A stretch of DNA of 64,000 nucleotides, from positions 1,240,001-1,304,000 of the forward strand of contig NZ_CP036346.1 in NCBI RefSeq assembly GCF_014131695.1, read 5' to 3'. Under the pieces are notes generated by a model. That model ran no database searches, was not told where the DNA came from, and saw nothing but the letters and a program-made list of their open reading frames with translations. A program made the position numbers and the translations under genes. This DNA comes from Thomasclavelia ramosa DSM 1402 (GTDB lineage: Bacteria > Bacillota_I > Bacilli_A > Erysipelotrichales > Coprobacillaceae). Of this stretch, positions 17,255-25,541 are shown in pieces. The number at the start of each line of letters is the position of its first letter. Position 1 is the first letter of the stretch.

Positions 17255-18643
17255 ATGAAGTTAGTAGATGGAATGAAAGATGAAAAATTAGGGAGTGCTT
17301 TATTGTATTGCTTTACTAAAGGTTATGGAGCTGTACCGATGGATCTTTATAATCTTGTTTTACCATTATTATTTGATGATATTTTTAGAGAAGAGGTAAA
17401 GATAAGCAAAGATTTTAGTAGTTGTATTAGGGCTTGTATTCAAAAAAATTCTGAATTTGTTAATCAAATTCTAAATAGTGTTGAAGAATTAGAAGAGGTA
17501 ACGAGTCGCAGTTTAGGAATTTCTTTATTAAATAAAGATCTTGATTTTCAAATCAATGATGGTGTAATGAGCGGAAATTGTCGACCATCAAAAATTCTTG
17601 ATTTAAATGAAGCTATTATTTTAGGAAAAATGATACAAGGAAAAGGTTTTGATGAAGTAGTTACAATGATGAAAAGTGATTTTAAGATTGTCTTTTTGGA
17701 TAGTGAGACACTGGGTAGTGATATTGATGTCAGCAAATTAAATCGATATGGTGATGTAACAATATATCATCAAAGTCAAGTTAGTGAGGTTCCTGAGCGG
17801 ATTAAAGATGCGAGTGTTGTAATTACTAATAAGCATATATTGAAAGAGGAACAGTTAAAAGATGCTCATAAATTAAAACTTATTTGTGTTACTGCGACAG
17901 GTGTTAATAATATTGATCTTGAATATTGTAAGGCTGCCGGTATAACCGTATGCAATGTTAAAGGCTATTCAACAAATGCAGTAGCACAACATACATTCGC
18001 TTTATTATTAGATTTATACAATAAAAATCATTATTACCATAATTATGTTGAGAGCGGTAATTATGCATCAAGCTCTATGTTTACCCATTTAGGATACACT
18101 TTCCACGAATTGACTGGTAAAACTTGGGGAATCGTTGGAATGGGCGATATTGGCCGTAAAGTTGCTGAAATTGCAACCGCATTTGGCTGTCAGGTTCAAT
18201 ATTATTCTACAAGTGGAAAAAATAACCAGCAAAATTATCAACAGGTTGATTTTGATACATTACTGGAATCAAGTGACATTATTAGTATTCATGCACCTTT
18301 AAATAGTCAAACAGAAAATCTTTTTGACCAATCAGTTTTCGCAAAAATGAAGGATTCAGCATATTTAATTAATGTTGGAAGAGGAAAAATTGTAAATGAA
18401 GCAGATTTAGTTGAGGCATTAAAAGAACATCGCTTAGCAGGAGCTGGCTTAGATGTTTTTGAAAATGAACCATTCTGTTGCAACAGTCCCTTATTAGAAA
18501 TCAAAGATGCAACAAAATTAATAATGACACCACATATTGCCTGGGCACCAATTGAAACTCGTAATCGTGTGATTGAAGAGGTTTGTTTAAATATTGAAGG
18601 ATTTAAAACAAATAATTTACGAAACGTTTGTAATATGTTATAA
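17255..18643 (+). CDS. D-2-hydroxyacid dehydrogenase with an extra N-terminal domain
   Basis: Residues about 160-462 are a D-isomer-specific 2-hydroxyacid dehydrogenase, closest in feel to glycerate dehydrogenase (HprA-type): VTATGVNNIDLEYC, Rossmann GIVGMGDIGRKVA, NVGRGKIVNEADLV with the catalytic arginine, LDVFENEP with glutamate and PHIAWAP with histidine. All active-site residues are present. Residues 1-150 are extra; normal family length is about 320. That part (GSALLYCFTKGYG...LVLPLLFDDIFREEV) recalls the middle-component proteins of ABC three-component systems by eye, but this is weak. It shares an operon with the phosphoesterase upstream. Confidence 0.85.
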   Translation: MKLVDGMKDEKLGSALLYCFTKGYGAVPMDLYNLVLPLLFDDIFREEVKISKDFSSCIRACIQKNSEFVNQILNSVEELEEVTSRSLGISLLNKDLDFQINDGVMSGNCRPSKILDLNEAIILGKMIQGKGFDEVVTMMKSDFKIVFLDSETLGSDIDVSKLNRYGDVTIYHQSQVSEVPERIKDASVVITNKHILKEEQLKDAHKLKLICVTATGVNNIDLEYCKAAGITVCNVKGYSTNAVAQHTFALLLDLYNKNHYYHNYVESGNYASSSMFTHLGYTFHELTGKTWGIVGMGDIGRKVAEIATAFGCQVQYYSTSGKNNQQNYQQVDFDTLLESSDIISIHAPLNSQTENLFDQSVFAKMKDSAYLINVGRGKIVNEADLVEALKEHRLAGAGLDVFENEPFCCNSPLLEIKDATKLIMTPHIAWAPIETRNRVIEEVCLNIEGFKTNNLRNVCNML

Positions 18644-18689
18644 TTTAGTTCTAGTCGTGGTGAAAGATTCGCTTCTTTTATCATATATT

Positions 18690-18718
18690 GGAGATAGCTT
18701 TGCTATTTCCATTTTTTT
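18690..18718 (+). terminator. Terminator after dehydrogenase gene
   Basis: GGAGATAGC (18690-18698) and GCTATTTCC (18702-18710) pair with one wobble, followed by ATTTTTTT. Confidence 0.85.
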
Positions 18719-18825
18719 GATTTATTGATTTTAAAACCTTTTTATAGGATTTAAACTGCATAATAAAAATGCATAAAGTCTTTTCTTTGTTTATAATATA
18801 AGTGTAAATAAAGGAGGAACTAAAA

Positions 18826-18990
18826 ATGAAATATGCTGTAGTAGATGGAAAATTAACACATGTAAATAAGGTTCCTAAAGGAACAATTGCAAGAGAATTT
18901 GGTTATTCTAATTATCCTGTAATTGCCTGCAAAGGAAAATATCGCTCATATTGGAAATATGTAAGTGTTAATAAAGCAAACTATGCCTAA
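18826..18990 (+). CDS. 54-residue basic microprotein of unknown function
   Basis: A short gene with complete expression signals: a TATAAT box at 18792-18797, AAGGAGGAACTAAAA before the ATG, 54 codons, and a strong terminator 2 nt after the stop. The protein begins MKYAVVDGKLTHVNKVPKG and later has YRSYWKYVSVNKANYA. It is basic and tyrosine-rich, with no membrane helix, signal peptide or cysteine pair. I recognise no family. Because it has its own promoter and terminator it is transcribed as a stand-alone short mRNA, which suggests good expression. Confidence 0.75.
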   Translation: MKYAVVDGKLTHVNKVPKGTIAREFGYSNYPVIACKGKYRSYWKYVSVNKANYA

Positions 18991-18992
18991 TT

Positions 18993-19025
18993 CAAACTCT
19001 CATCTTTCGATGAGAGTTTGTTTTG
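18993..19025 (+). terminator. Strong terminator after microprotein gene
   Basis: CAAACTCTCATC and GATGAGAGTTTG form a perfect 12-bp stem with a TTTC loop, followed by TTTTG. Confidence 0.92.
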
Positions 19026-19103
19026 ATTTAAAAACAATTTATTGCATTTCATGTTTAACTAAGCTAGAATTATTAAGAAATATTAATAGAAGGGTTTAAT
19101 TTC

Positions 19104-20477
19104 ATGAAAGAAAGAGAAAAATTTTCATCAAGATTAGGTTTTATCTTGATATCAGCAGGGTGCGCGATTGGACTTGGAAATGTATGGCGTTTTCCATATG
19201 TTGTTGGTCAATATGGTGGGGCACTATTTGTATTAATTTATTTATTTTTTTTAATTGCTTTAGGAGCACCAATTATGACAATGGAATTTGCAGTCGGACG
19301 TGCAAGCCAAAAAAGTGCGGCATTAGCATTTCATTCGCTGGTACCTAAGAGAAAATTTTGGGGTGCAATTGGAAAATTTCAAATGGCTGGAAATTATATG
19401 TTGATGATGTTTTATACAACCGTCGGAGGCTGGATGATTGCTTATTTTTTTAAAATGATAAAAGGTGACTTTAACGGTATTACTCCAGCACAAGTTGGAG
19501 ATATATTTAATAATTCGCTCCAAGATCCATTTATGCAAGTATTCTGGATGATTGTAGTGGTTGTTTTGGGATTTGGAATTTGTTCCTTGGGCCTTCAAAA
19601 TGGTGTAGAAAAGATTACTAAGATCATGATGAGTTCATTATTAATTATTATTTTGATTTTGGTGATACGTGCTGTTACTTTACCTGGTGGTAGAGACGGT
19701 TTGGCGTTTTACTTAATTCCTAATTTAGCGGCAATTAAACAATATGGTCTTTTAGAGATTATTTTTGCTGCAATGGGACAAGCATTTTTCACTTTAAGTT
19801 TAGGAATTGGGGCAATTGCTATTTTTGGAAGCTATATTGGCAAAGAACGGCGTTTATTTGGTGAGACAATAAGTGTATGTACTTTAGATACGTTAGTGGC
19901 ATTATTATCAGGCTTAATTATTTTTCCCGCATGTTTTGCTTTTGGAGTAAATCCTGAAAGTGGACCGGGTCTGGTATTTATTACGTTGCCTAGCATTTTT
20001 AATGAAATGTGGTTAGGACAAGTATGGGGATGCTTATTTTTTGTCTTTATGAGTTTCGCAGCTTTATCAACTATAATTGCAGTATTTGAAAATATTATTT
20101 CATTTGGGATGGATTTATTTAATTGGAGTCGTAAAAAAGCAGTTGTAGTTAATTTTATTATTATTTTAATTTTATCTTTACCTTGTGCCCTTGGCTTTAA
20201 TATTCTTAGTGATATTACTCCATTTGGTATCGGAACAACAATTCAAGATCTTGAAGATTTCTTGGTTACATATAATTTCCTGCCACTTGGTTCATTAGCG
20301 TATTTGTTATTTTGCACATGTCGTTATGGCTGGGGATTTGATGGTTTTCTCCAAGAAGCTAATACAGGAACAGGAATTAAATTCCCAAAATGGACAAAAA
20401 ATTATTTAAAATTTATTCTTCCTTGTGTGATTATTTTTATATTTATTCAAGGATATTATACGTTTTTCATTAAATAA
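19104..20477 (+). CDS. Sodium-dependent amino-acid symporter (NSS/SNF family)
   Basis: A 457-residue membrane protein of the neurotransmitter:sodium symporter family (LeuT-type). The N-terminus FSSRLGFILISAGCAIGLGNVWRFPYVVGQYGG carries the sodium- and substrate-binding unwound TM1, and APIMTMEFAVGRASQKS follows as in all family members. It has 11-12 helices, as is common for bacterial members. The family moves amino acids such as tryptophan, leucine or tyrosine with Na+; the substrate cannot be set here. It is monocistronic. Confidence 0.93.
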   Translation: MKEREKFSSRLGFILISAGCAIGLGNVWRFPYVVGQYGGALFVLIYLFFLIALGAPIMTMEFAVGRASQKSAALAFHSLVPKRKFWGAIGKFQMAGNYMLMMFYTTVGGWMIAYFFKMIKGDFNGITPAQVGDIFNNSLQDPFMQVFWMIVVVVLGFGICSLGLQNGVEKITKIMMSSLLIIILILVIRAVTLPGGRDGLAFYLIPNLAAIKQYGLLEIIFAAMGQAFFTLSLGIGAIAIFGSYIGKERRLFGETISVCTLDTLVALLSGLIIFPACFAFGVNPESGPGLVFITLPSIFNEMWLGQVWGCLFFVFMSFAALSTIIAVFENIISFGMDLFNWSRKKAVVVNFIIILILSLPCALGFNILSDITPFGIGTTIQDLEDFLVTYNFLPLGSLAYLLFCTCRYGWGFDGFLQEANTGTGIKFPKWTKNYLKFILPCVIIFIFIQGYYTFFIK

Positions 20478-20486
20478 TTGTTTGAT

Positions 20487-20518
20487 AAAAGGTGTTGCTT
20501 TAAGTAACACCTTTTATG
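20487..20518 (+). terminator. Terminator after NSS symporter gene
   Basis: AAAAGGTGTT (20487-20496) pairs with AACACCTTTT (20506-20515), followed by ATG; the T-run is part of the 3' arm. Confidence 0.75.
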
Positions 20519-20555
20519 CAAGTTATTTGTTGAATTTTGATAATATTTGATTGTT

Positions 20556-21065
20556 CTAACCGATAAAGAGTAAATATGCAATAGTTGCAAGAAGGCAAGC
20601 AATCGCATCAAGCCAAAGACCTAATTTTAAGGCGTATCGATTATTTTGAAGTTTTATACTGCCAAAATACAAGGTTACAACATAAAATGTAGTATCGCTG
20701 CCTGTCTGAATAATGGAGCCAAGAATGCTATAAGGATGATCAACCCCATACTTTAAAAAGATATTATTTAAAATAGTTAGTGATCCATTTGAAGAAAATG
20801 GTCTAACAATCATCATCATAAAGATATCAATAGGAATATTCAAAATAGCAAAAATACTCTTAAAACCGATTTCTAGTAGTTCAATTAGGCCGCAATACTG
20901 AAAACATGTGACCCATAGTGTAAAAGCCATCATTGTTGGAAATAAAGTAATTAGGAGTTTACTGCCTTCCTTTACCCCTTCGATAAATTCATTAAAAATA
21001 TCAACGTGTTTAAAACTTGCTTCGACTAGAGCTATTAAAATGATAATTAAGATTACACTATCCAT
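20556..21065 (-). CDS. spmB: Spore maturation protein B
   Basis: A 169-residue membrane protein with nucleoside-recognition/gate-domain features (GSKLLITLFPTMMAFTLWV, RPFSSNGSLTILNNIFLKYG, GSIIQTGSDTTFYVVTLYFGS), typical of SpmB. SpmA and SpmB are needed for full dehydration of the spore core. The ATG at 21065 has AAGGTGA upstream and is preferred over a TTG at 21074. It overlaps spmA by 8 nt and is last in the dacB-spmA-spmB operon, the same order as in B. subtilis. Confidence 0.94.
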   Translation of the reverse strand: MDSVILIIILIALVEASFKHVDIFNEFIEGVKEGSKLLITLFPTMMAFTLWVTCFQYCGLIELLEIGFKSIFAILNIPIDIFMMMIVRPFSSNGSLTILNNIFLKYGVDHPYSILGSIIQTGSDTTFYVVTLYFGSIKLQNNRYALKLGLWLDAIACLLATIAYLLFIG

Positions 21066-21630
21066 AATGTTCAATCACCTTACTTGCAATAATACCGACG
21101 ATTGTAATGACGAAACCAATAGTAAGACTATAGCCAAAGAAGCCAAGGATGTCGTGGCTGCCATAACTTTGTCTTAACGTCATCATTGTTGTAGGAATGA
21201 TTGAAAGGCCAGTAGTGTTTAAAATAACTAAAAGCATCATTTCTTTGCATGGAGTCTTTGGATCACGTTGGTATTTTGTCAGAGATTGCATTGCTTTTAA
21301 ACCACTAATAGAAGCCAAAGAACCAACTCCTAATAAATTAGCAATAAAATTAGTTGAGAGATATAGATAAACTTGATCATCTTCGACCGTATTACCATAG
21401 ATAAGTTTTAAAATCGGCTTAAGTAAAAACGATAATTGTTTAATAAGTCCCGAAGCTTTAATAATATTTAAAAATCCATTCCAAAGACAAGCACTTAAAA
21501 CGATTACTTTGATTAAGTCAAAAACTTGTTGTGGTGAACTTAAAATTGCTTCAAACATTTTATTTTGATTATTAGTGCAAAAAGCAATTATCACAAAGAA
21601 AATTAAACCAAATTTAAAAACTTTAGCCAT
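21058..21630 (-). CDS. spmA: Spore maturation protein A
   Basis: A 190-residue membrane protein. Motifs of the family include LSACLWNGFLNIIKASGLIKQLSFLLKPI, ANLLGVGSLASISGLKAMQSL and MMLLVILNTTGLSIIPTTMMTLRQSYGS. It partners SpmB in spore core dehydration. The ATG follows AAGGATTTATTCT. It overlaps both the dacB end (8 nt) and spmB start (8 nt), showing tight coupling. Confidence 0.95.
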   Translation of the reverse strand: MAKVFKFGLIFFVIIAFCTNNQNKMFEAILSSPQQVFDLIKVIVLSACLWNGFLNIIKASGLIKQLSFLLKPILKLIYGNTVEDDQVYLYLSTNFIANLLGVGSLASISGLKAMQSLTKYQRDPKTPCKEMMLLVILNTTGLSIIPTTMMTLRQSYGSHDILGFFGYSLTIGFVITIVGIIASKVIEHYG

Positions 21631-22630
21631 AGAATAAATCCTTCAGGACCATTTTGAAACCTAAAAAGTAATTGTATGGAACAACTTTTTGTTTAGCAAT
21701 TGGCTGGTTATTTAATAAAATTACAATTTCATTATTATTTAATGAAACTTCAACTTTATCAGTTGGTTTTTTATTAACATAGACATCAAAGTCTAAATAG
21801 TACTGTTGTTGTTTAAATTCAACGATACCTTTTGAGAATATTTTAGTTGCTTTTAAATTAGCATAACATTCTTCAAATTTCTTTTGATGAAATTCAAAAT
21901 CATTTCCACAATTAAAAGTAACAATAATTAAATCAAGATCATCTTTACGAGCCATGGTAATTAGGGTTCGTCGTGCTTTTTTGGTAAAACCAGTTTTTCC
22001 ACCAATACAATATTCATAGTTGGTTAATAATTTATTTTTGTTATGCCAAGTCCCATTACCGTCTTCGCGTTTGTATTCTTTAGTACTGACAATTTCATTA
22101 AAAATTGGATTTTGATGGCAATAGGCCATTAATCGTGCCATATCATAAACAGTGGATTGATTCCCGTTATCTTCTTCATCTAAACCTGTTGGATTAGAAA
22201 AAGTTGTGCTATGCAACTGAAGTTCTTTTGCTTTGTCATTCATCATATCAACAAATTTTGGAATTTCTTTACCAACTGCTTTAGCAATCATTACAGCAGC
22301 ATCGTTGCCACTTCTAAGCATCAAACCATATAGTAAGTCACGTAGACTGATTTTATCACCTATATGTATATAGACACCACTTCCCCAGGCTTTATTTATT
22401 GTATCATCAACTGTAATGATAGTATCAAGTTCCATGTTTTCAATCGCAATAATACAGGTCATAATTTTTGAAATTGAAGCAACGCTCTGAATGTAATCTT
22501 GATTACTGCCTTCGATTACGATTTGATGACTAGCTTCCATGACAATATAACTTTTTCCTTGGAAGGGTACAGCACTGACGTTTGTATTTACTAGTGTCAT
22601 CATTAAACTTATAATTAATCCTAATTTCAT
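21623..22630 (-). CDS. dacB: D-alanyl-D-alanine carboxypeptidase, spore cortex type
   Basis: A penicillin-binding protein of the S11 peptidase family, trimming D-Ala from peptidoglycan stem peptides. The start at 22630 (MKLGLIISLMMTLVNTNVSA) gives a clean signal peptide and is preceded by AAAGGGGTGAAG; the longer frame to 22702 adds a poor N-terminus. Catalytic motifs are SISK (near 60), SGN (LMLRSGNDAA) and KTG (IGGKTGFTKKARRTL). The C-terminal part is a beta-rich PBP5-like domain ending in an amphipathic or membrane-close tail. It begins the dacB-spmA-spmB operon, where in B. subtilis the gene controls cortex crosslinking. DacF-like is the alternative name. Confidence 0.93.
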   Translation of the reverse strand: MKLGLIISLMMTLVNTNVSAVPFQGKSYIVMEASHQIVIEGSNQDYIQSVASISKIMTCIIAIENMELDTIITVDDTINKAWGSGVYIHIGDKISLRDLLYGLMLRSGNDAAVMIAKAVGKEIPKFVDMMNDKAKELQLHSTTFSNPTGLDEEDNGNQSTVYDMARLMAYCHQNPIFNEIVSTKEYKREDGNGTWHNKNKLLTNYEYCIGGKTGFTKKARRTLITMARKDDLDLIIVTFNCGNDFEFHQKKFEECYANLKATKIFSKGIVEFKQQQYYLDFDVYVNKKPTDKVEVSLNNNEIVILLNNQPIAKQKVVPYNYFLGFKMVLKDLFYG

Positions 22631-22804
22631 TTTCTTCACCCCTTTAAACATATGTTGAACTTGGAAAAATAGAAGTTTTAGAGTAGAAAATAAAACTGTC
22701 AAAATATCCTAATATTTGTAATTATAATATTAATTGTATTAAATCCAGGTAAGATATATAACTATAAGCATTGAATTTGTTTCAATAACCCAAAATTTAA
22801 TATT

Positions 22805-22922
22805 AGTCTTTGTGGCATGAGGAGAATCCCTACCGATGGTTACAGTTCATGACCCATATTTTATAATATGGCTGAGTTAGTAAAATTCTAATATCGACGG
22901 TTAAAGTTCAGATGAGAAAAGA
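22805..22922 (+). promoter_or_regulatory. FMN riboswitch (RFN element), divergent from consensus
   Basis: The segment GAGGAGAATCCCTACCGATGGT matches the conserved GGGTGAAATTCCCGACCGGCGGT core in order but with losses in the first stem. The 3' half, ATCGACGGTTAAAGTTCAGATGAGAAAAGA, is a good match to the conserved CGACxGTxxAGTCxGGATGAGAAAAGA end. GTCTTT and AAAGAC at the two ends form the closing stem P1. It normally binds FMN and controls riboflavin synthesis or uptake genes. The deviations and the broken gene downstream suggest decay. Confidence 0.85.
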
Positions 22923-22940
22923 CATTTTCTAGAATTCTAT

Positions 22941-22971
22941 CGAAGGCATTTTATTATGTTTTCGGTTTTTT
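22941..22971 (+). terminator. Terminator of the FMN riboswitch
   Basis: CGAAGGCAT (22941-22949) pairs with ATGTTTTCG (22956-22964) with two G-U pairs, followed by GTTTTTT. It sits between the aptamer and the ribU remnant, as expected for the expression platform. Confidence 0.7.
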
Positions 22972-22989
22972 ATTTTAGGAGGAAGAAAG

Positions 22990-23351
22990 TTGAAAAGAGG
23001 AAAGACAAGGTAATTAGTGTTGAACGCAATTTTAGGGGCATTATAGGCGATGCTGATGGTATTTTGATTCCCATTACCTTTAATACCACCATTTTTATAT
23101 TTTGATACAGCTTATGTTTACAGGTGAATTACAAAGTTTTATGGTTAAGTATTGCTTTGGTTTAACCAGCAGCCTTGATCTATCGTTATGATAAAACTAA
23201 AATTGTTACTTTTAAAGGAACGTGGGTTGAAATTATTATTAATGTAGGAGTTGTTCTCTTTAATTTAATTAAAAGTATTATTGTATATTTGATTACATTA
23301 TTGGTATATAAAAAACTAAGTACTATAATTCATCATCATACAGGTGACTAA
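22990..23351 (+). pseudogene. Degraded riboflavin ECF transporter S component (ribU)
   Basis: Reading from the TTG at 22990, the frame gives NAILGAL, stop, AMLMVF, stop, FPLPLIPPFLYFDTAYV: the N-terminal hallmark of RibU interrupted by stop codons. After a frameshift and loss of about 60 residues the end reads LIYRYDKTKIVTFKGTW...NVGVVLFNLIKSIIVYLITLLVYKKLS, matching the last helices of RibU (FNL-K, YKKLS). The upstream FMN riboswitch supports the identity. The gene cannot make a working protein. Confidence 0.85.
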
Positions 23352-23375
23352 AAGAAAAGAGAGGTGATTTTTGAA

Positions 23376-23767
23376 GATGGAGCTGTTTTATTTTTTAAAA
23401 AATTAGGAAATTGGAAAATTATGTATTAGCGACTAGTGTAGATGATTATGTAACGGTTCGTAATATTAGTTGTTTATTTTAAAACAGATAAAAATTTTAG
23501 AAAAACTCAACAATTATTTAAAAATCCTCAAGTTGCATTATGCAATGGAAGAATTCAAATAGAAGGGCTGACGAAAAATATAGGCTTAGTGATTGAAAAA
23601 CTGGGACGTAAATTTGAGCAGTTATATCGTCAGTATTTATGACAAAATTACAATGCGTATAGTTATGAAAAACAGAGATTTTAATTGAGGCTACACCTAA
23701 GTTCGTTGAAATTTGGGATGAAAATGAAAATCATTTTACTTTTCAAACTTTTATTGATTTTGAATAA
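23376..23767 (+). pseudogene. Degraded pyridoxamine 5'-phosphate oxidase-like flavin-binding protein
   Basis: Starting at ATG 23376 the frame breaks after about 20 codons by a single-base loss; in the next frame it reads ATSVDDYVTVRNISCLF. After another shift come KTDKNFRKTQQLF and NPQVALCNGRIQIEG, then EATPKFVEIWDENENHF and FIDFE. This is the order of a PNPOx/split-barrel FMN-binding family protein. Several stop codons and shifts are present. Being next to the ribU remnant, it may have been an FMN-binding partner in the same lost locus. Confidence 0.8.
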
Positions 23768-23807
23768 AAACAGTTACAATAAAAAATGTGATTAAAGGCT
23801 AAAAAAA

Positions 23808-23840
23808 CAAATAATCCCTTGTCGTTCGACAAGGGATTAT
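23808..23840 (-). terminator. Terminator of the hydrogenase gene
   Basis: ATAATCCCTTGTC and GACAAGGGATTAT form a 13-bp stem with a GTTC loop, followed on the minus strand by TTTGTTTTTTT. Confidence 0.93.
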
Positions 23841-23858
23841 ATCATTAAATTTTAGACT

Positions 23859-25382
23859 TTATTTATATTCTTCAATTAGTCGTTCCAAATAATCTTTATA
23901 TTTAGAATCATTGGCATTAAGTTTATCAGAACTATTGGTATATTTTTTTACTGCGGTTGTAGCTCTAGTGATTGGTAATAAAGTTCCAGCTCCAGCAACA
24001 CAACCACCGGGACAAGCCATACCTTCAAGTAGATAACCGTCATATTTACCACTTTTTGCTAATTTAAGCATTTTTTTACAATTTGCTAATCCTTCTGCTG
24101 ATTCCACTAATACTTCACGTTCAGGCTCTTTAGCTTTAATACAATTTACGACTGCTTTAGCAACCCCACCGCTAACGGCAAAACCGCGACCATCACTACT
24201 AGCCTGAGTAAATGGATCAGCTTCATCTGGTTTTAAAGAAGCAAAATCAATGCCTTTAGCTTCAAACATTGCGCCAATTTCTTCAAATGTTAAAACAAAA
24301 TCAACCTCACTTCGTACTGATTTTCTAGAAGCTTCTAGTTTTTTTGCTGCACATGGCCCTACAAAAACAACTCGGCTATTAGGATGTTTTTCTTTTATCA
24401 AACGAGCGGTTAATACCATTGGTGTTAAAGCCATTGATATATAAGATTTAAATTCCGGGAATTCTTTTTTGGCCATCATTGACCAAGAAGGACAACATGA
24501 TGTTGCCATAAACGGTTGCTGAGCAGGTACTTTTTCTAAAAAGTCCTTTGCTTCATCAATTGTACATAAATCAGCCCCAATGGCAACCTCAACCACATCC
24601 TTAAAACCTAATTGCTGCATTGCTTTTTTTAAAACTTCTGGTGTGACTTTAGGACCAAATTGTCCAATAAATGCAGGAGCTACTGCTGCAATAATTTCAT
24701 CGCCGGCCTTAATTGCTTGAATTAATTGGAAAATTTGACTTTTATCAGCAATGGCCCCAAAGGGACAGCTAACTAAGCACATTCCACAAGAGACGCATTT
24801 ATCATAATTAATGTGGGCATTACCATATTCATCAGTTTCAATAGCATCCATTCCACAAGCCTTAGCACATGGTCTTTCTCTTTTTAAAATTGCATCATAT
24901 GGACAATTAGTTTTACAAAGACCACATTTAATACATTTATCTTGATCAATATATGCTTTCCCGTCTTTAAAGCTGATTGCATTTTTAGGACAAACTTCGA
25001 TACATGGGTGCGCTAAACAGGCCTGGCAGCCACTACTGACCTCAAATTTCTTTTCTGGACATTTATTACAGGCAAATTTAATAATGTTGATTAATGGTGG
25101 TTCGTAATATTTGTCGGCAATAATACTTTCTTCAATCCCTTTAGATATTGGTGCTGGTTCATCAATAGGGCGCAATGATAATCCCATCGTTAAACGAATT
25201 CTTTCACCGACAATAGCCCGTTCCAAAAAAATACTGTCACGATAAGTTGCGACTTCTCCAGGAATTACTTTATAGGGTAAATTTTCGATACGACTATAAT
25301 CATTCCCCTCATAGGCTAACTTTGCAACTTCAACAAAAACTTTACGTCGAATTTTAGTTAATGATGAATAAATTCCTCTCAT
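23859..25382 (-). CDS. [FeFe] hydrogenase, group B-like
   Basis: A 507-residue iron-only hydrogenase catalytic subunit. It has N-terminal ferredoxin-type clusters: CNKCPEKK, CQACLAHPCIEVC, CIKCGLCKTNCPYDA, CAKAC and CVSCGMCLVSCPFGA. The H-cluster domain then carries TSCCPSW (L1), GPCAAKKLEA (L2) and EGMACPGGCVAGAG (L3). The TSCCPSW variant of L1 is typical of group B enzymes of anaerobes, which reoxidise reduced ferredoxin by making H2. The ATG follows GGAGGAAACACT. It is transcribed alone; maturases hydE/F/G are not in the window. Its physiological partner is inferred to be ferredoxin. Confidence 0.92.
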   Translation of the reverse strand: MRGIYSSLTKIRRKVFVEVAKLAYEGNDYSRIENLPYKVIPGEVATYRDSIFLERAIVGERIRLTMGLSLRPIDEPAPISKGIEESIIADKYYEPPLINIIKFACNKCPEKKFEVSSGCQACLAHPCIEVCPKNAISFKDGKAYIDQDKCIKCGLCKTNCPYDAILKRERPCAKACGMDAIETDEYGNAHINYDKCVSCGMCLVSCPFGAIADKSQIFQLIQAIKAGDEIIAAVAPAFIGQFGPKVTPEVLKKAMQQLGFKDVVEVAIGADLCTIDEAKDFLEKVPAQQPFMATSCCPSWSMMAKKEFPEFKSYISMALTPMVLTARLIKEKHPNSRVVFVGPCAAKKLEASRKSVRSEVDFVLTFEEIGAMFEAKGIDFASLKPDEADPFTQASSDGRGFAVSGGVAKAVVNCIKAKEPEREVLVESAEGLANCKKMLKLAKSGKYDGYLLEGMACPGGCVAGAGTLLPITRATTAVKKYTNSSDKLNANDSKYKDYLERLIEEYK

Positions 25383-25490
25383 AGTGTTTCCTCCATATTA
25401 TTTATAACTATATTTTACTCCAAAGTGCAAGTTTATAAAAGTGAACTGTAGGATATTTATATAAAAATAAGTTATTCGTAAGATAATTGG

Positions 25491-25518
25491 TTGCTTTTAA
25501 TTGACAATTCAGTATAAT
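25491..25518 (+). promoter_or_regulatory. rluB promoter
   Basis: TTGCTT (25491-25496), 16-nt spacer, TATAAT (25513-25518). Confidence 0.65.
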
Positions 25519-25541
25519 GATTACGAAGTAGGTGAAAAGAC

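Larger units (their letters stand above)
22703..23858. other. 1.15-kb region with no intact gene: decayed riboflavin-uptake locus
   Basis: No full-length reading frame fits this stretch. It contains an FMN riboswitch with its terminator, a ribU-like pseudogene and a PNPOx-like pseudogene, all on the plus strand, then the terminator of the hydrogenase gene. It is the longest stretch in the window without an intact gene. Confidence 0.85.

Noticed and set aside
22631-22720. Sigma-E promoter for dacB
   Set aside because: A CATATGTT element is near the right place but the -35 match and spacing are poor, so I cannot support it over chance in AT-rich DNA.
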